Assembly (NCBI RefSeq): GCF_020382885.2
Contig: NC_058499.1
Coordinates: 15,609,872-15,673,871 of the forward strand
From: Scatophagus argus
Lineage: Eukaryota; Chordata; Actinopteri; Scatophagidae
Reading direction: 5' to 3'
Length of the DNA: 64,000 bases
Both the position numbers and the translations under genes were made by a program. Under the pieces are notes generated by a model. The model did not search any database. It saw nothing but the letters and a program-made list of their open reading frames with translations, and was not told the DNA's origin. This document shows, in pieces, positions 38,152 through 49,600 of this stretch. The first letter of the stretch is position 1, and each line of letters opens with the position of its first letter.

Positions 38152-39228
38152 ACAATAGCTGTTACTGTGGACGTCTCTGAGAGCGGCAAGAAAAGCTGTG
38201 GCAGAAAGACTGAAAGAACCACTCATCAGATACAACCAGCTTTCTGTCACCGTGATCAGAAAATGAAATCTCATTTAGTTCTGCTTTGAAAGAACTTGTC
38301 TTTTTCTATCTTTTCTCCATCCTGGACTGAACTACTGAATGTAAATATTCCAATGACAGGGGAGGTGGGGAGGTGGGGATGGGGTGGGAGGGCTGGGACA
38401 CGTGCCACATCAAGAGTGCAATTTACAAAGCTTTATTTGCTCTATGGTTTCATTTATAAATGTTCGCAGTGAAGAAACACGTCACCGCAGTTTGTCTTTG
38501 TACGTGTCAATGTAACGTTGACTGCAGTCAAGTTTATTTGATTTTTCCGACACACTCGAATGCAGCCAAGGGAATGTGTGGTCTTTCCATCTCAACTCGT
38601 GACGAGACCTGAGCTGCGGCTCGTTTAAGCTGTCGTGTGAGTCCAGTCGTCCCACGTCGGTCACTACACGAGGACGGCACGTTCATTAATCATATCGGAT
38701 GAGCAGATTGACTTCCATTTGCTGTTTTTTGCTTGTTGATGGTCAAAACACTTTTTTTTTCCTTTACTTCTCCCCTTCCTGAGCTTCCTCCTTGCTGATG
38801 AGAAACTGTGGATGATCTGTGCATTTGAAAGCTCCTGTCGGTCATTCCTGGCTGGTTCTGTTTACCATGCTGTATGCAGTAGAAGACTAGACAAAGACTA
38901 TACCTCACATATATACCATTTGGCAAATATATCAGTATGCGTGTGTGTGGGAGTGTGTCGATGTGAGTCCTGTGAGGGTTTTTGTTGGGTGTATCAGGGT
39001 TATGGTGTGTACCTTCAGGGACCATACATAGAGCTGTTGGGATCATTTTGGCTGTCTGTGTGTCATACCATTGCAGGACAAAGGGAGCATCTCACTGAAG
39101 GTCAGAACAGAAATGAAAAGTGAAGTTCACCCAGACTATAGAAGTAGACACATGCAGTGGTATCTGGCCATGCATACAGTTTGGTTTTTAGATGTAAGTC
39201 TAAAGCTGCAACCGGTGATTGCGTCCAT

Positions 39229-39265
39229 TTCTGATATGTCAGAAATATGTTCTGACATGTCAGAA
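39229..39265. repeat. Two tandem 16-bp palindromes, 21 bp apart
   Basis: TTCTGACATGTCAGAA (39250-39265) is a perfect palindrome. TTCTGATATGTCAGAA (39229-39244) is the same with one mismatch. Start-to-start spacing is 21 bases, two helical turns. They lie downstream of man2a2, possibly in a long 3' UTR. Confidence 0.8.
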
Positions 39266-42173
39266 AATTGTGAGAAAGGCTTCCATTTCCTAGAACCCAG
39301 TAGTATGTCTTTTTTAATCACTTGTTTTGTGCAAACAGCAGTCCTTAACCCAGAGGTTTTAATTTTTTCACTCATTATTCTTTCAAAAAGCTGAATCAAA
39401 GAGTGTTTTTCATTTTTGCTTCATGTGAGGATGGATGAAAGCATTATTATCAAAATTGTTGTCATTTTTTATCATTTCAGCACTTTATCTGTGTCTGAGA
39501 TTTCTGCCAATATAATGAAGCGAAGTGGAATTTCATTTTTGATGCTCAAGGCATTAAAATGTTTCATTTAAAAAAAAAAAAAATGACAGCAGCTGGTCTT
39601 TTCTGTCACTGTGGGCCATCCACAGAGCTCGATGTCACAATATTTCACAAGCTATCTTTTAAAAACATCCATTTCAATACTACACGTTAATCCTAGATGT
39701 AGCGTGTTCACACTAGTGAAGTGCTAAGATTTAATATACAAGCAGACAGTAAACATACTAAGAAATGCTTGATTTTTGATGTGCATGTTGTATGACAGTG
39801 CATTGAGCTGTTGAGCTCCATGAGCACCCCAGAACACAAACAAGATACAAATATTGTGAAGTTACATTGTGCGTAAGGTTGCAGGTTGATTACCTTTGCG
39901 GGTCTCGTGAATTGCATCATTTCTGACTTAATTATGGTCACTTCTCGTATGCGAGCTATAGAACTGCCGTATTATAAAGACTGGTATATAGAATGTATAT
40001 CTAGTATGTGATGTAGGATTAGGGACTAATCTGTGAGGAAATTGAAGGCACTTTAGTTATGAGTAAAATTCAGCTGCAGAGGGATCTCAAAGACACAACA
40101 CATAAAGCCATAACTGTGTGTCACGATACCACCAAGTGTTCATACATAAGACCCCCCCAGAAATACTTTTTTTTTTTTTTTTTTTCCATTACATTTCAGC
40201 TCCTCAGTGCTTCTTATCCCGAGGCACAGAGTCTCTTCTCTGGCACGTATTCGCCTTCACAGCGGCCGTGAAAGATGTTGTCATCTGTGTTCAAAGCTGA
40301 GGCTGGACACCTCGCTGCCCACCTGTGTCACACTTTGTCCTGCAATGTCATCTCACCTTGTCCCGTGCTGTGTCCCGTCACTTTAACAGGACATGGTCTT
40401 CATTCTCCACAGGAACTCTGCTGCTTTGTAGCTCCTCTCTGGCCTGATGTCTGCTCTGCCAGAGTTCAGTACCTTCAGCCTTCTCATTCTCGCTGCAGTT
40501 CCCACCTCCAGCTCAGATTAACATTTCTGTAAGACCAGACTTCGCTGCATCTTGAATGTGAGTTTGCATTTTTTTCCCCTCTCGTCTTTATAACCTTGTC
40601 CTAACCTATCCTGCAGTGTTGTATCTAAGTCTCTGTATAAATGTCTTCTTTTTTTTTTCCCCCAATGTGATACGTGTTGTAGCGCTGTTTGCTTTTGTTT
40701 GTTCAGAGGTAATATATGAAGGCGAGGTCTCAGCTGTTTTATTCATGATGAATTAAAGCTGCAGTAGAACAAAAGAGATGAATGAAGCGAATAAAGATTA
40801 AAAAACAGATTGCCTTTTTAAAGTGCTCTCCATCTGAAATTAATTAGATTTCTTCAGTTTCTTAAATGTACCAGTGAATCTTAAGTATTGTCGTGCTGGT
40901 CTTCCAGAGCTAATTATCTATCAGTAGGGGGCAACGCTGAGTCAATACAGCAGTACAGTCCATGCCTACAGATGCTTCCATTCTTCGAGCTATCAGCCCT
41001 TTTGGACAGTCCAATGCTTTGCTTGTTAGTAGGCGCCTGTCGCGAGCTCAACCTGACATTAAAGTGAGACAAGCTTCTCCCTCAAACTGCACATGATTAA
41101 CAGCAACATGTTTCTACCCATGCTCATCGCTGTGAGGCAAAGGTGTTGACAGTATCGGTGACAGTGTTGAGCAGGAGCAGAAACATGAAAGGAAATGTCT
41201 CTTTGTTCATGCTACATAAAATTGGATCAGGGCCATGGAAGAAGAAAACGTGGTGGCAGGGAGGCCTGAGGCCTGAGAGTACACTGCATGGAGGGGTGTG
41301 TGTAGGGGGGCGGTGGGTGATGCCTGTGGAGGCACCCTGGGGAGACTCAGCCTCAACATACTACTCCAGACTGCAGACAATATTTCTCAACCTTTTTGTG
41401 CAGAAAGCGAGGGAGAAGTGACAATCTGCTATTTTCAGATTGGGCACAAACACACCAATAATGTTTGACCAGCTGGAACAATGAGACGGGAACATCGGTG
41501 TCCAATTGATCTGAACGTGAAATCAGCTAATGAGGGAGCTTATTTGTTGTTTTAATTAATCTAATATTTCTTGTTGCCAAGCCTGGTTAGTCAGTGGCAT
41601 CGTACAGAACATGGCAGCTAATTAATACAGGCTAGAGGGCATCGAGGAAAAAAAAAAAGGTATAAAAGCAGATCACAGCTCACAGAAACATGTGATGAAG
41701 GTGTGAATGAGGAGATAAAAGGCTTTCATACTCATCTACTTTATTTTTAGCTATATGAGCCTTTCTCTCTCACACACACACACCTACCTTTACTTCCATG
41801 CATGCACGTTTCTAATACAAAACATGACGCATCCGAGGGGCGTTAAATTGTTCACCGAGCTCTCCCGGCAGATCTAATTATGGGCCAGAGAATGAATGTA
41901 TCTTCACCCATGAACCCAGTTACCTGCCTCTGTGGAGGGTGTTACAGAGGAGAGCTGCTAATGAACAAAGCTGCTACTGGCGGCCATTGTTTTCCCACAT
42001 GCATGCAAACATTTTCCCACTTATATTAATGTAAACTTAAAGGGCCACCGCATTGAAGCCCTTGAAAACAGTTTCTTGATGACAGAATGCTGGCGCCTTG
42101 TTAAAACTCAAACAAACTTGCAACAATGATATGAACAAGAAGTGATGAGCCATCTGTTCTCTTGGGTGGTGCT

Positions 42174-42205
42174 TGTGTGTGTGTGTGTGTGTGGGGGGGG
42201 GGGGG
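42174..42205. repeat. GT microsatellite joined to a 13-G run
   Basis: A GT tract (42174-42192) runs directly into thirteen consecutive G residues (42193-42205). The G run could form a quadruplex between strands, but four separate G tracts are not present. Confidence 0.9.
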
Positions 42206-43686
42206 TGCATTTAAGATGCCTAGAAGCACAAGGTTTTTCCAGATCAGGCAGTAAAGGCACAGACAGTCTATCTATGCAACAGCCAAAGTCATTTTATTCC
42301 AGAGTGAAACTGATCTCCACAATATTAACATCCATTGTCAAGTTAAATAAAAAAAGAATATAAAACAAACATAGAAATGCGAGACAGGATCTCTTCATTT
42401 CTTAATCACTATCACAATTCTGGCCTTTAGATCCAAAGGCTTTGATTCAACTTGTGTGGCGGCAAGTTTTCAGTGTTGTAGATGGGCAATAAAGCAGGTA
42501 TTTGTCTTTCAATGTATGGCACTCACAACAGAAAGGGGAAAGAGCTTTATAACTGATGAAGACATTCTGGGAGAGAAGCCCTGAAATCAATATATGCTCC
42601 ATTGGGAAAATGAAGAGAAAATGATGTTTCTTAACAGTAGCAACCAAGTAGAAAAATGTTGCAAAGGTCAGTCAAACAGCTTTGGGCTAAGTGCTGTTTT
42701 ATTTCATTCAAAAACAGCATTACTCTTCAACAAGTCAATGAGATTTTGTGACTGATATATCTGATATGTTTATGCTGCGGTGGCAATTCCCACTGTGCCT
42801 TGATTGAAAACAGAGCATCCTCCACAATTTCCTGCTTATCAAACAGCCTGCAGGATGTTTCAGTGTGCTGTCCCAGTAAGCTGCAGAAATCTTCAATTTA
42901 AACTTTTGTTGCTATTAAAGAACAGCATGTCGATTTCCCGACCCCGAGTCCGCAATCATAAAAAAAATAAAACATTAACAATGGTAGTTTATTTTAACTC
43001 TGGCTGGTGCTGATGCACCAGATGATTGTACTGGGGACAAATCAGACGCATAGAAGGACAAACCGATGCACAGGGGAGACGATTTTGGACTTCACCTCGA
43101 AACTGGCGGCAAGAATTTATTTCTCAAGTCATAGCTGAATACTGAGCTGATTTTAACCATCTAGATGGGGCAACAAATACAACAACTCACTTATCACAAG
43201 ATCTCAGACGAGACTTCTCTTTGAGCAAAACGAAATTTAACGAAAAGGTCTATTTCTGTAGGGGTCTGTTGTGTAATGTTGTCACTTATGTCAACCTACA
43301 AGTAGCTTTTAGCAGGTGTAACTATGACAGTTGGAGCTGCCCTGAAAAACTAAACTGTAGCCACTGCAGCTGTGTTGGAAAGGCCCATGTTTAAAAAAAC
43401 ATGCCGAGATCCCCTTTAAAATTGGTGATTAACATCCAAATTCATAATGAATAAATATGACATCAAACTGTTGAACAATGAGATAAATTCCCAAAAGGTA
43501 AATAAATAAATGAATGACTCCTTAATGCATTTGGGCGGGTGCTGATGGGACGGTAAGGCCTGCATTTTGTGGTTTTTTTTGGAGCCTGTGTGATTTTCCT
43601 TCATGTACCAGCGCCATACACTCAGATCTAAATGCTGATGCGGGATGTCGTGGCGGCAGACGCCACAACAGCAGATGCCTGTTCGG

Positions 43687-46600
43687 CTAGATCAAACTCT
43701 GCGTCTTGATAAAAGCTGTCCTCTCGCTGTGACTGTCCACTTCCTCGCTGTCTGATTCAGACTGGTAGGCGATCATGTCCTCATCCCCCCACACAGTGGG
43801 GATCCCCTTGTAGCATATCCGTGCTTTCCTCTCCTGTCCTTGACCAAAGCCAAAACCAAAACCCACCCGCACCCCCCTCGTCTCTGAAAACACAGAGGGC
43901 AGTCTCGTCCTCCAGCCCAAAAAGGCGCCACCTGAACGCATCTGCAGCAAGAGGAAGACCCCGATGAAGGCAGCCAGGATGAAGGCACAGCTGAGCACGG
44001 CCACGACGGCAGGCAGCTGAGTGGATGGAGCCACGCTAAGCCCCGGGGGTTCCTCGCCTTCTCCTCTGTCGTCGTCCACTGCTGCTGGGATCTGTCCCTC
44101 TGACTGTGTTCTGTCTCCCTGGAGTCCTCCGGCTAGTGGAGATTTCCGCTGGACTTGATTCTGATGCAGGCAGGAAGTGAGGACCAGGTGGCTATGAGGT
44201 GGGCAGGACAAGCAGTCTGTAGGCCCGGTGCCAGAGCAGGTGAGACAGACGGGGTTGCAAGGCAGGCAGGCCTGGACGGAGGACAAGTCCACCCAGTTCT
44301 CCAGGGAGAGGTTGAGGAGCTGTGGCCCCGAGGTGAAGCCCGGCGGACACAACTTCACACAACCCTGGAGGAAGAGGGAGAAGCCAGGGCTGCACTCTGG
44401 ATGAAGCATGGGAGAAGAAAACAAAGTTAAATCAGATTTGGTCTCATGACAATAAACAAGTAAAAATAAAAACAAATAGGCAATAAAATGAAACAACTGG
44501 TCCTATAAAATCTTCACTATTTCTTTGGAAGTTTACTGGAAAGAGCTACAGAGCATATACAACATTTAGGGCGCAGTAAAGGCATTTTTTTTAAAAAATT
44601 ATCATTATTTCTACTTGTTTCATTTATCAATAATTTAATGTGTAAATGGTCAGAAAATAGAGAAAAAAGCCATCACAATTTTCCCAGAGCCCAGAATTGT
44701 ATCTTCAAATTACTTGCGGCAGATCAGCTCTCCAAACATGAAATCTTTAAGATTACGACCATGCAAGACAAGAAATAAATAACAGCAAATGGTCACATTT
44801 GAAAAACTGGAACCTTCAAATGGTTGATTTTTTTTTTTTGATTGTAACATTACTCAAAGTATCAATCTATTATCACAACAGCTGCCAATTAATTAAAATC
44901 GTAACGAAAAACTGAGATCCATTTAGACTTATGTTAATAAACTTGGTAGAAACTTTATTCTTTATATTTATCAATTGTATGCTTGTTTATAAACCTCACA
45001 GAAAGACAAACATCCATCCATTTTCTATACCGCTTATCCGTCAGCACTGTGGGGGCACTGGAGCCTATCCCAGCGGACTACGGGCGAGAGGCGAGGTACA
45101 CCCTGAACTGGTCGCCAGTGTATCACAGGACCGACACACAAACACAGGCAACCACACACTCTCACACTCACACCTAGGGGCAATTTAGAGCAGCCAGTTA
45201 ACCTAATGTGCATGTTTTTGGGATTGTGGGAGGAAGCCGGAGAACCCGGAGAAAACCCACGCAGGCACAGGGAGAACATGCAAACTCCACATAGAAGGGC
45301 CCAGACCGGGATTCGAACCTGGAACCCTCTTTCTGTGAGGCCACAGTGCTAACCACTGCACCACTGTGCCGCACAGGAAGACAAACATCTATATTTTTAT
45401 TTTTTCCTCATCTCCGGGGACTCTCTGAAAGAGGTTGTATCAACAAAACAGAAGTCTTTTCCAGGAACCTTCCAGTTAATTTCTAGGATGTCAATAAGAA
45501 ACTGGGGTCCTGTAAAAAAAAAAAGTGTAACCAATAACTACTGAAATGCAGATTTGAAGTAAATTATGGAGAAGTCTGGAATGATTCAAGTGTCTAAATG
45601 CTTGGAAGCCGAATGAAGCATCCAACCTCATCTGCCTTTCAATGGGGGAGTCACCCCCCCTCAACAGTTGCTGTCGACGTAGCACCTCTTGCACTGATGC
45701 AGTTTTAATCCCCCTGCTGCTCCTCTATACGTGCTACACTTTGATTGAAACTAACGTGGCATATGGCAATGTGCATATTCAGAATGCTAGCATAAACAAA
45801 TGCATGAGAAATGGCAATCTGTATTCACAACATTCGCTTTTACAAGTTGAAATACCCAACAGAGTCTGACCAAAAGTCTTGTAACAATAACTGCGTGCCA
45901 GCGCTAATACAAATGAGCCCATTCAATTTATGTGGCTCCTGCTCAGAGTTCGTCTGTTGACGGAAGCCAAAATGATCTCACCGATACAAATCTGCTGGGC
46001 ATCAAAAGTCTTGCAGCTGTTGTTGGACGGTCGAGGGAAGTCGGACGATGAGGGGTTGACGACGCTGGGTCCTGTACCCCACAGGATGAGGGTGAACTGA
46101 CTCAGCACACCTGAGAGGGGGGGAGAGAGAGGGAGAGGAAGAAGGTGAGTGTATTAAGATATGGGTGAGAATACCAATGCAACACTTCTTAGGGAGGGGA
46201 CAGTGTGGACTGGCTAACAAGAGGGAAGGAAACGACAGATGAGAGCGGACCAAACACAGCCCTGGAGAAAGATAAACACCAGCAGAGGATACAGATGTGT
46301 TCCTGCTGTATCTCATTTCCCTGGCAGCTTAAAGTAAACAAAAACACAGGGAAGCTCTTGGACTTAACGAGTTAACTTCTGTGGACAACTTGCTGCTGTT
46401 CGCCTTTTGAAAGGAAATGTAGCCTGATACAAGAAAAACAAAACAAAAACAAAGTTCAAAAGGTTGTGAACAATTTTCTTGCAGAGGGATATATAGAGAT
46501 TCTGGATGTGTGTGCAGAGTGAATCATTAGCAAGGGACAAGAAGAAAAGGGGAACTGAGGAGAGGCTATTTAGAGAAGCATGAAGAATAGGAGGACTTGA

Positions 46601-49600
46601 GTTGATGAGCGGACAGTTAATGATGGCACGAATGTGGGTTTGATGTGGTGTGACCGGACTGAACAATTAATGTCGATCAGTGGGGTTACCATAGTCACGA
46701 CCATTAGCTGCCACATTCTCTATCTCCAGGGTCCATTCCCCTTGAGGATCCTCGTCCCATGAGTGTGTGCTCATAAAGGCCCAGTCGTTGAATCCCTCTG
46801 TGGAGAAGTCATTGGGCCTGAGAGAAAAGGGGAGAGAGGAAGGTGTTATTTTTTTTAGTGGCAGGAAACAGAAAGTTTGTTTTTTCCTCACTGAGCACGC
46901 TTGTGGGAGTATTTGTGCAAGTAAAATTAAGCTTCCCCCCCCCACACACACACACATGCACGCACATTGTGTTTGTCTATATGTGTGAAAGAGAGGCAAG
47001 GAGAGATTTCTATTAGGGCTCTGCTGTTGGTGCGTATACTGGTGTGTTTCACTGCATACCTGGGGAACAGCAGGGTGGAGCGTGTGCCCAGTGGGCTGAT
47101 GAGATGAATGGCCAGTTTTCCTCTCTGGTTGTGGGAGAGAGTGAGGCGAGCCTGAACGTGTTCCAGGGAGCTGACATACTCGGGTCGTCCCCAGCAGGCA
47201 TCCACACTCTTGCTGAACACCAGCTTGTTTCCGATGTCTCTGCAGGTTTGACAAGTGGAGGAGAGAGTGGTTGGTGTTGTGTGTGGCTGCAGAAACGGAC
47301 ACAGACAATAGCACCGTGCTACAAATCTATGCGACCGTCCCAGCTCTGAGCAGAATATGTTTGACATCCATCACGCTGAGCTGGATGACAAAACAGCAAG
47401 TGTTCATAATGAGACTAAAACTCACTTAAAACAAACTTCACACACACGCACACACACACAGCTCCAAGTCACCATCTAACCTTGGTTCTGTGAGCATGGT
47501 GTGAACACACTGATGCTGCAGCCCCACTGTGGTCCAGTTCTGTGCCAAAGCCACCATAGAACCCGCATCCAGGAGCCCATAACCGTACGAATGACTCACT
47601 GTGGAGGAAAGAGACGGAGGGATAAGACAAGATAAGTGGCAGCTTGGTGGGTGGTGGTGATGAGATAACATCACAAGAAGAGAAATGAAGTCAGCCATCC
47701 ACTCGTTACAGTGATACTAAAGTGTTAAGATTTGTTCCTCAGCCTTGAGCCCACTGACCCAAATGTAGTGATGCTGATTTTTACTGTCAAGGTTCAGGTT
47801 CATCAGAAATCACATTTAATCATCCCTTTTTGAAGACAAAAATATGTGTTAGTGTTAAATTTAAATGAAGAAATTAAAATGAAGAAAAAAAAGAAGGGTC
47901 TTGTGGAAATATCAGAAACAGCCCTTTTGTGAGTCAGCTGGAGGGGTGAGACATTTCTGGGTGTGACTGACAGCAACTGGCAGGCTGCTGCAGCAGGAGG
48001 ACAAGACAACTCTTTTGTTTTAAAAACAGACATAATGTATTGATTTTTTTAATAATTTTTTCTATTTTTCTACTTTGTATCTTTGGTATTGTTTTAGTAT
48101 ATTCATTGTTATGCAGCAAAATACCAAGGCATACTTCTTGCACTGATTGTGAACAGGAGACAAAGTAAACAAACTTGAGCTGTATCTTACATATCATGGG
48201 CAGACAGAGCGCTGTTAGCGGGAGTATCGGAGAACCAGGACCTCACCACCGTCTAACAGGACCAAAATGATGTCCAAGGAAGTTTACACACTGTTGAATG
48301 TGCTGCAGCTGAGCAGCTAATTTGCTATCAAGCCTGGACAATTACATTAGCAGTGCACTTTTCCCAGGTGAATGTTTGTTTGGAGGCAAAGGACAAGATG
48401 TGGTCATGTTTGTAGGTCAGATAAGAAGGAGGCTTTAGTCAGAAAGGCAAAGTGGGTTGGTGTTCAGAGTCTGTAGCAGCAGGCTGCTGTGACCATCTGA
48501 CACCACTGCTGTATGAAAATATGATTTTAAATGATGCACTATGATTGGCTATATGAAAACAAAGCCTCTCTTTATATAGACAGGGAAATTAATCACTAAT
48601 TCATTAACCATTAACACATGTATGCTCTTGTATACAAAAATACGCCAGCGAATTTCAGTTAGATTTTAAGAGTTGTACTGCATTGAATTCATAGCAGGAA
48701 ATTACTAAATAAAAAATTGTTTAGTTATTTCCTGCTTCTATGGCAGGAGTTTACTAGGTGCCAAACCATGAAAGCTAAATAGATGTTTAAAAGTGGAATT
48801 TCATTTAGGTTCATAAAACCAGATAGCAGTATCTTCTCCCTGTTCTTGCTATTTTCTAACCAATGATACTACTACCTATTGGAGTGGAGACAAAAGGCAA
48901 TCACAGACTATTAAAACACTTTATCCCAGTTATTTGATTGGCTGACACTGTGACACATTCTAATGCTTCGTCAGATTGCAGGCAAATCTGAGAGCACATG
49001 AACAGAGATGTTGAGAGAGCAAGTCTCCAAGGATTTGGAAGTGCACAGAGCAGAGAGCTTAAAACTGAGCGAGAGAGGTTATTACTGTGTGCTTATGTGC
49101 GTTAGAGCAAACACACAAATAAATTTACCATGCACAGAGTAGATTTGTGTTTGCTTAAATTAAATAATTCTTTGCATAATAATGACCTCCCAACCAAATA
49201 TGATTAATGTGCTTAAAAAAAATATTTTTCTCTGCCCAGTGGGTGCTTACGTGCTCATATCATCAAATATAACGCCACATAAGACCATCTGTGTTTAATC
49301 TGGAATGGTCAGCCTCTACCTCTGCGTCCCACTCCATTGGTCTTCCAGTCTAAGGCGCTGAGGTGTCCGGGCTGGGATGTTCTCACCACCAGGTGCTGCA
49401 TGTCCCTCCAAGTCAGGTTCATGCTGCACAGATACAGGAAGGAAAGTGGAGTAAATCGCATTGGCTTTCTGTCACGTAATATCTATTCTGAAAGTATTAC
49501 TTTCTACATTATACACATTATGAGAAAAGCCAGGTTCTGGTGACCTAAACTGTGTGAGGAGAAAATATGAGGAGGTGTGGAATATAGAAAAGGTCAGAAG

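Larger units (their letters stand above)
37977..43686. other. Convergent intergenic region between man2a2 and furin
   Basis: No gene seen in 5.7 kb; the FES gene present here in mammals is absent. Distal man2a2 poly(A) candidates include AATAAA at 40790-40795. The furin 3' UTR enters from the right; minus-strand AATAAA candidates lie near 43116 and 42291. Low-complexity tracts: poly-A near 39570-39584, poly-T near 40168-40185, GT/G run at 42174-42205. Confidence 0.5.

Noticed and set aside
39081-39399. Short open frames on both strands downstream of man2a2
   Set aside because: Around 90-107 codons, no family character, and they cover the palindromic pair and AT-rich DNA; more likely 3' UTR or intergenic.
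37941-43686. Possible FES gene between man2a2 and furin
   Set aside because: No SH2, kinase or F-BAR motif was found on either strand.
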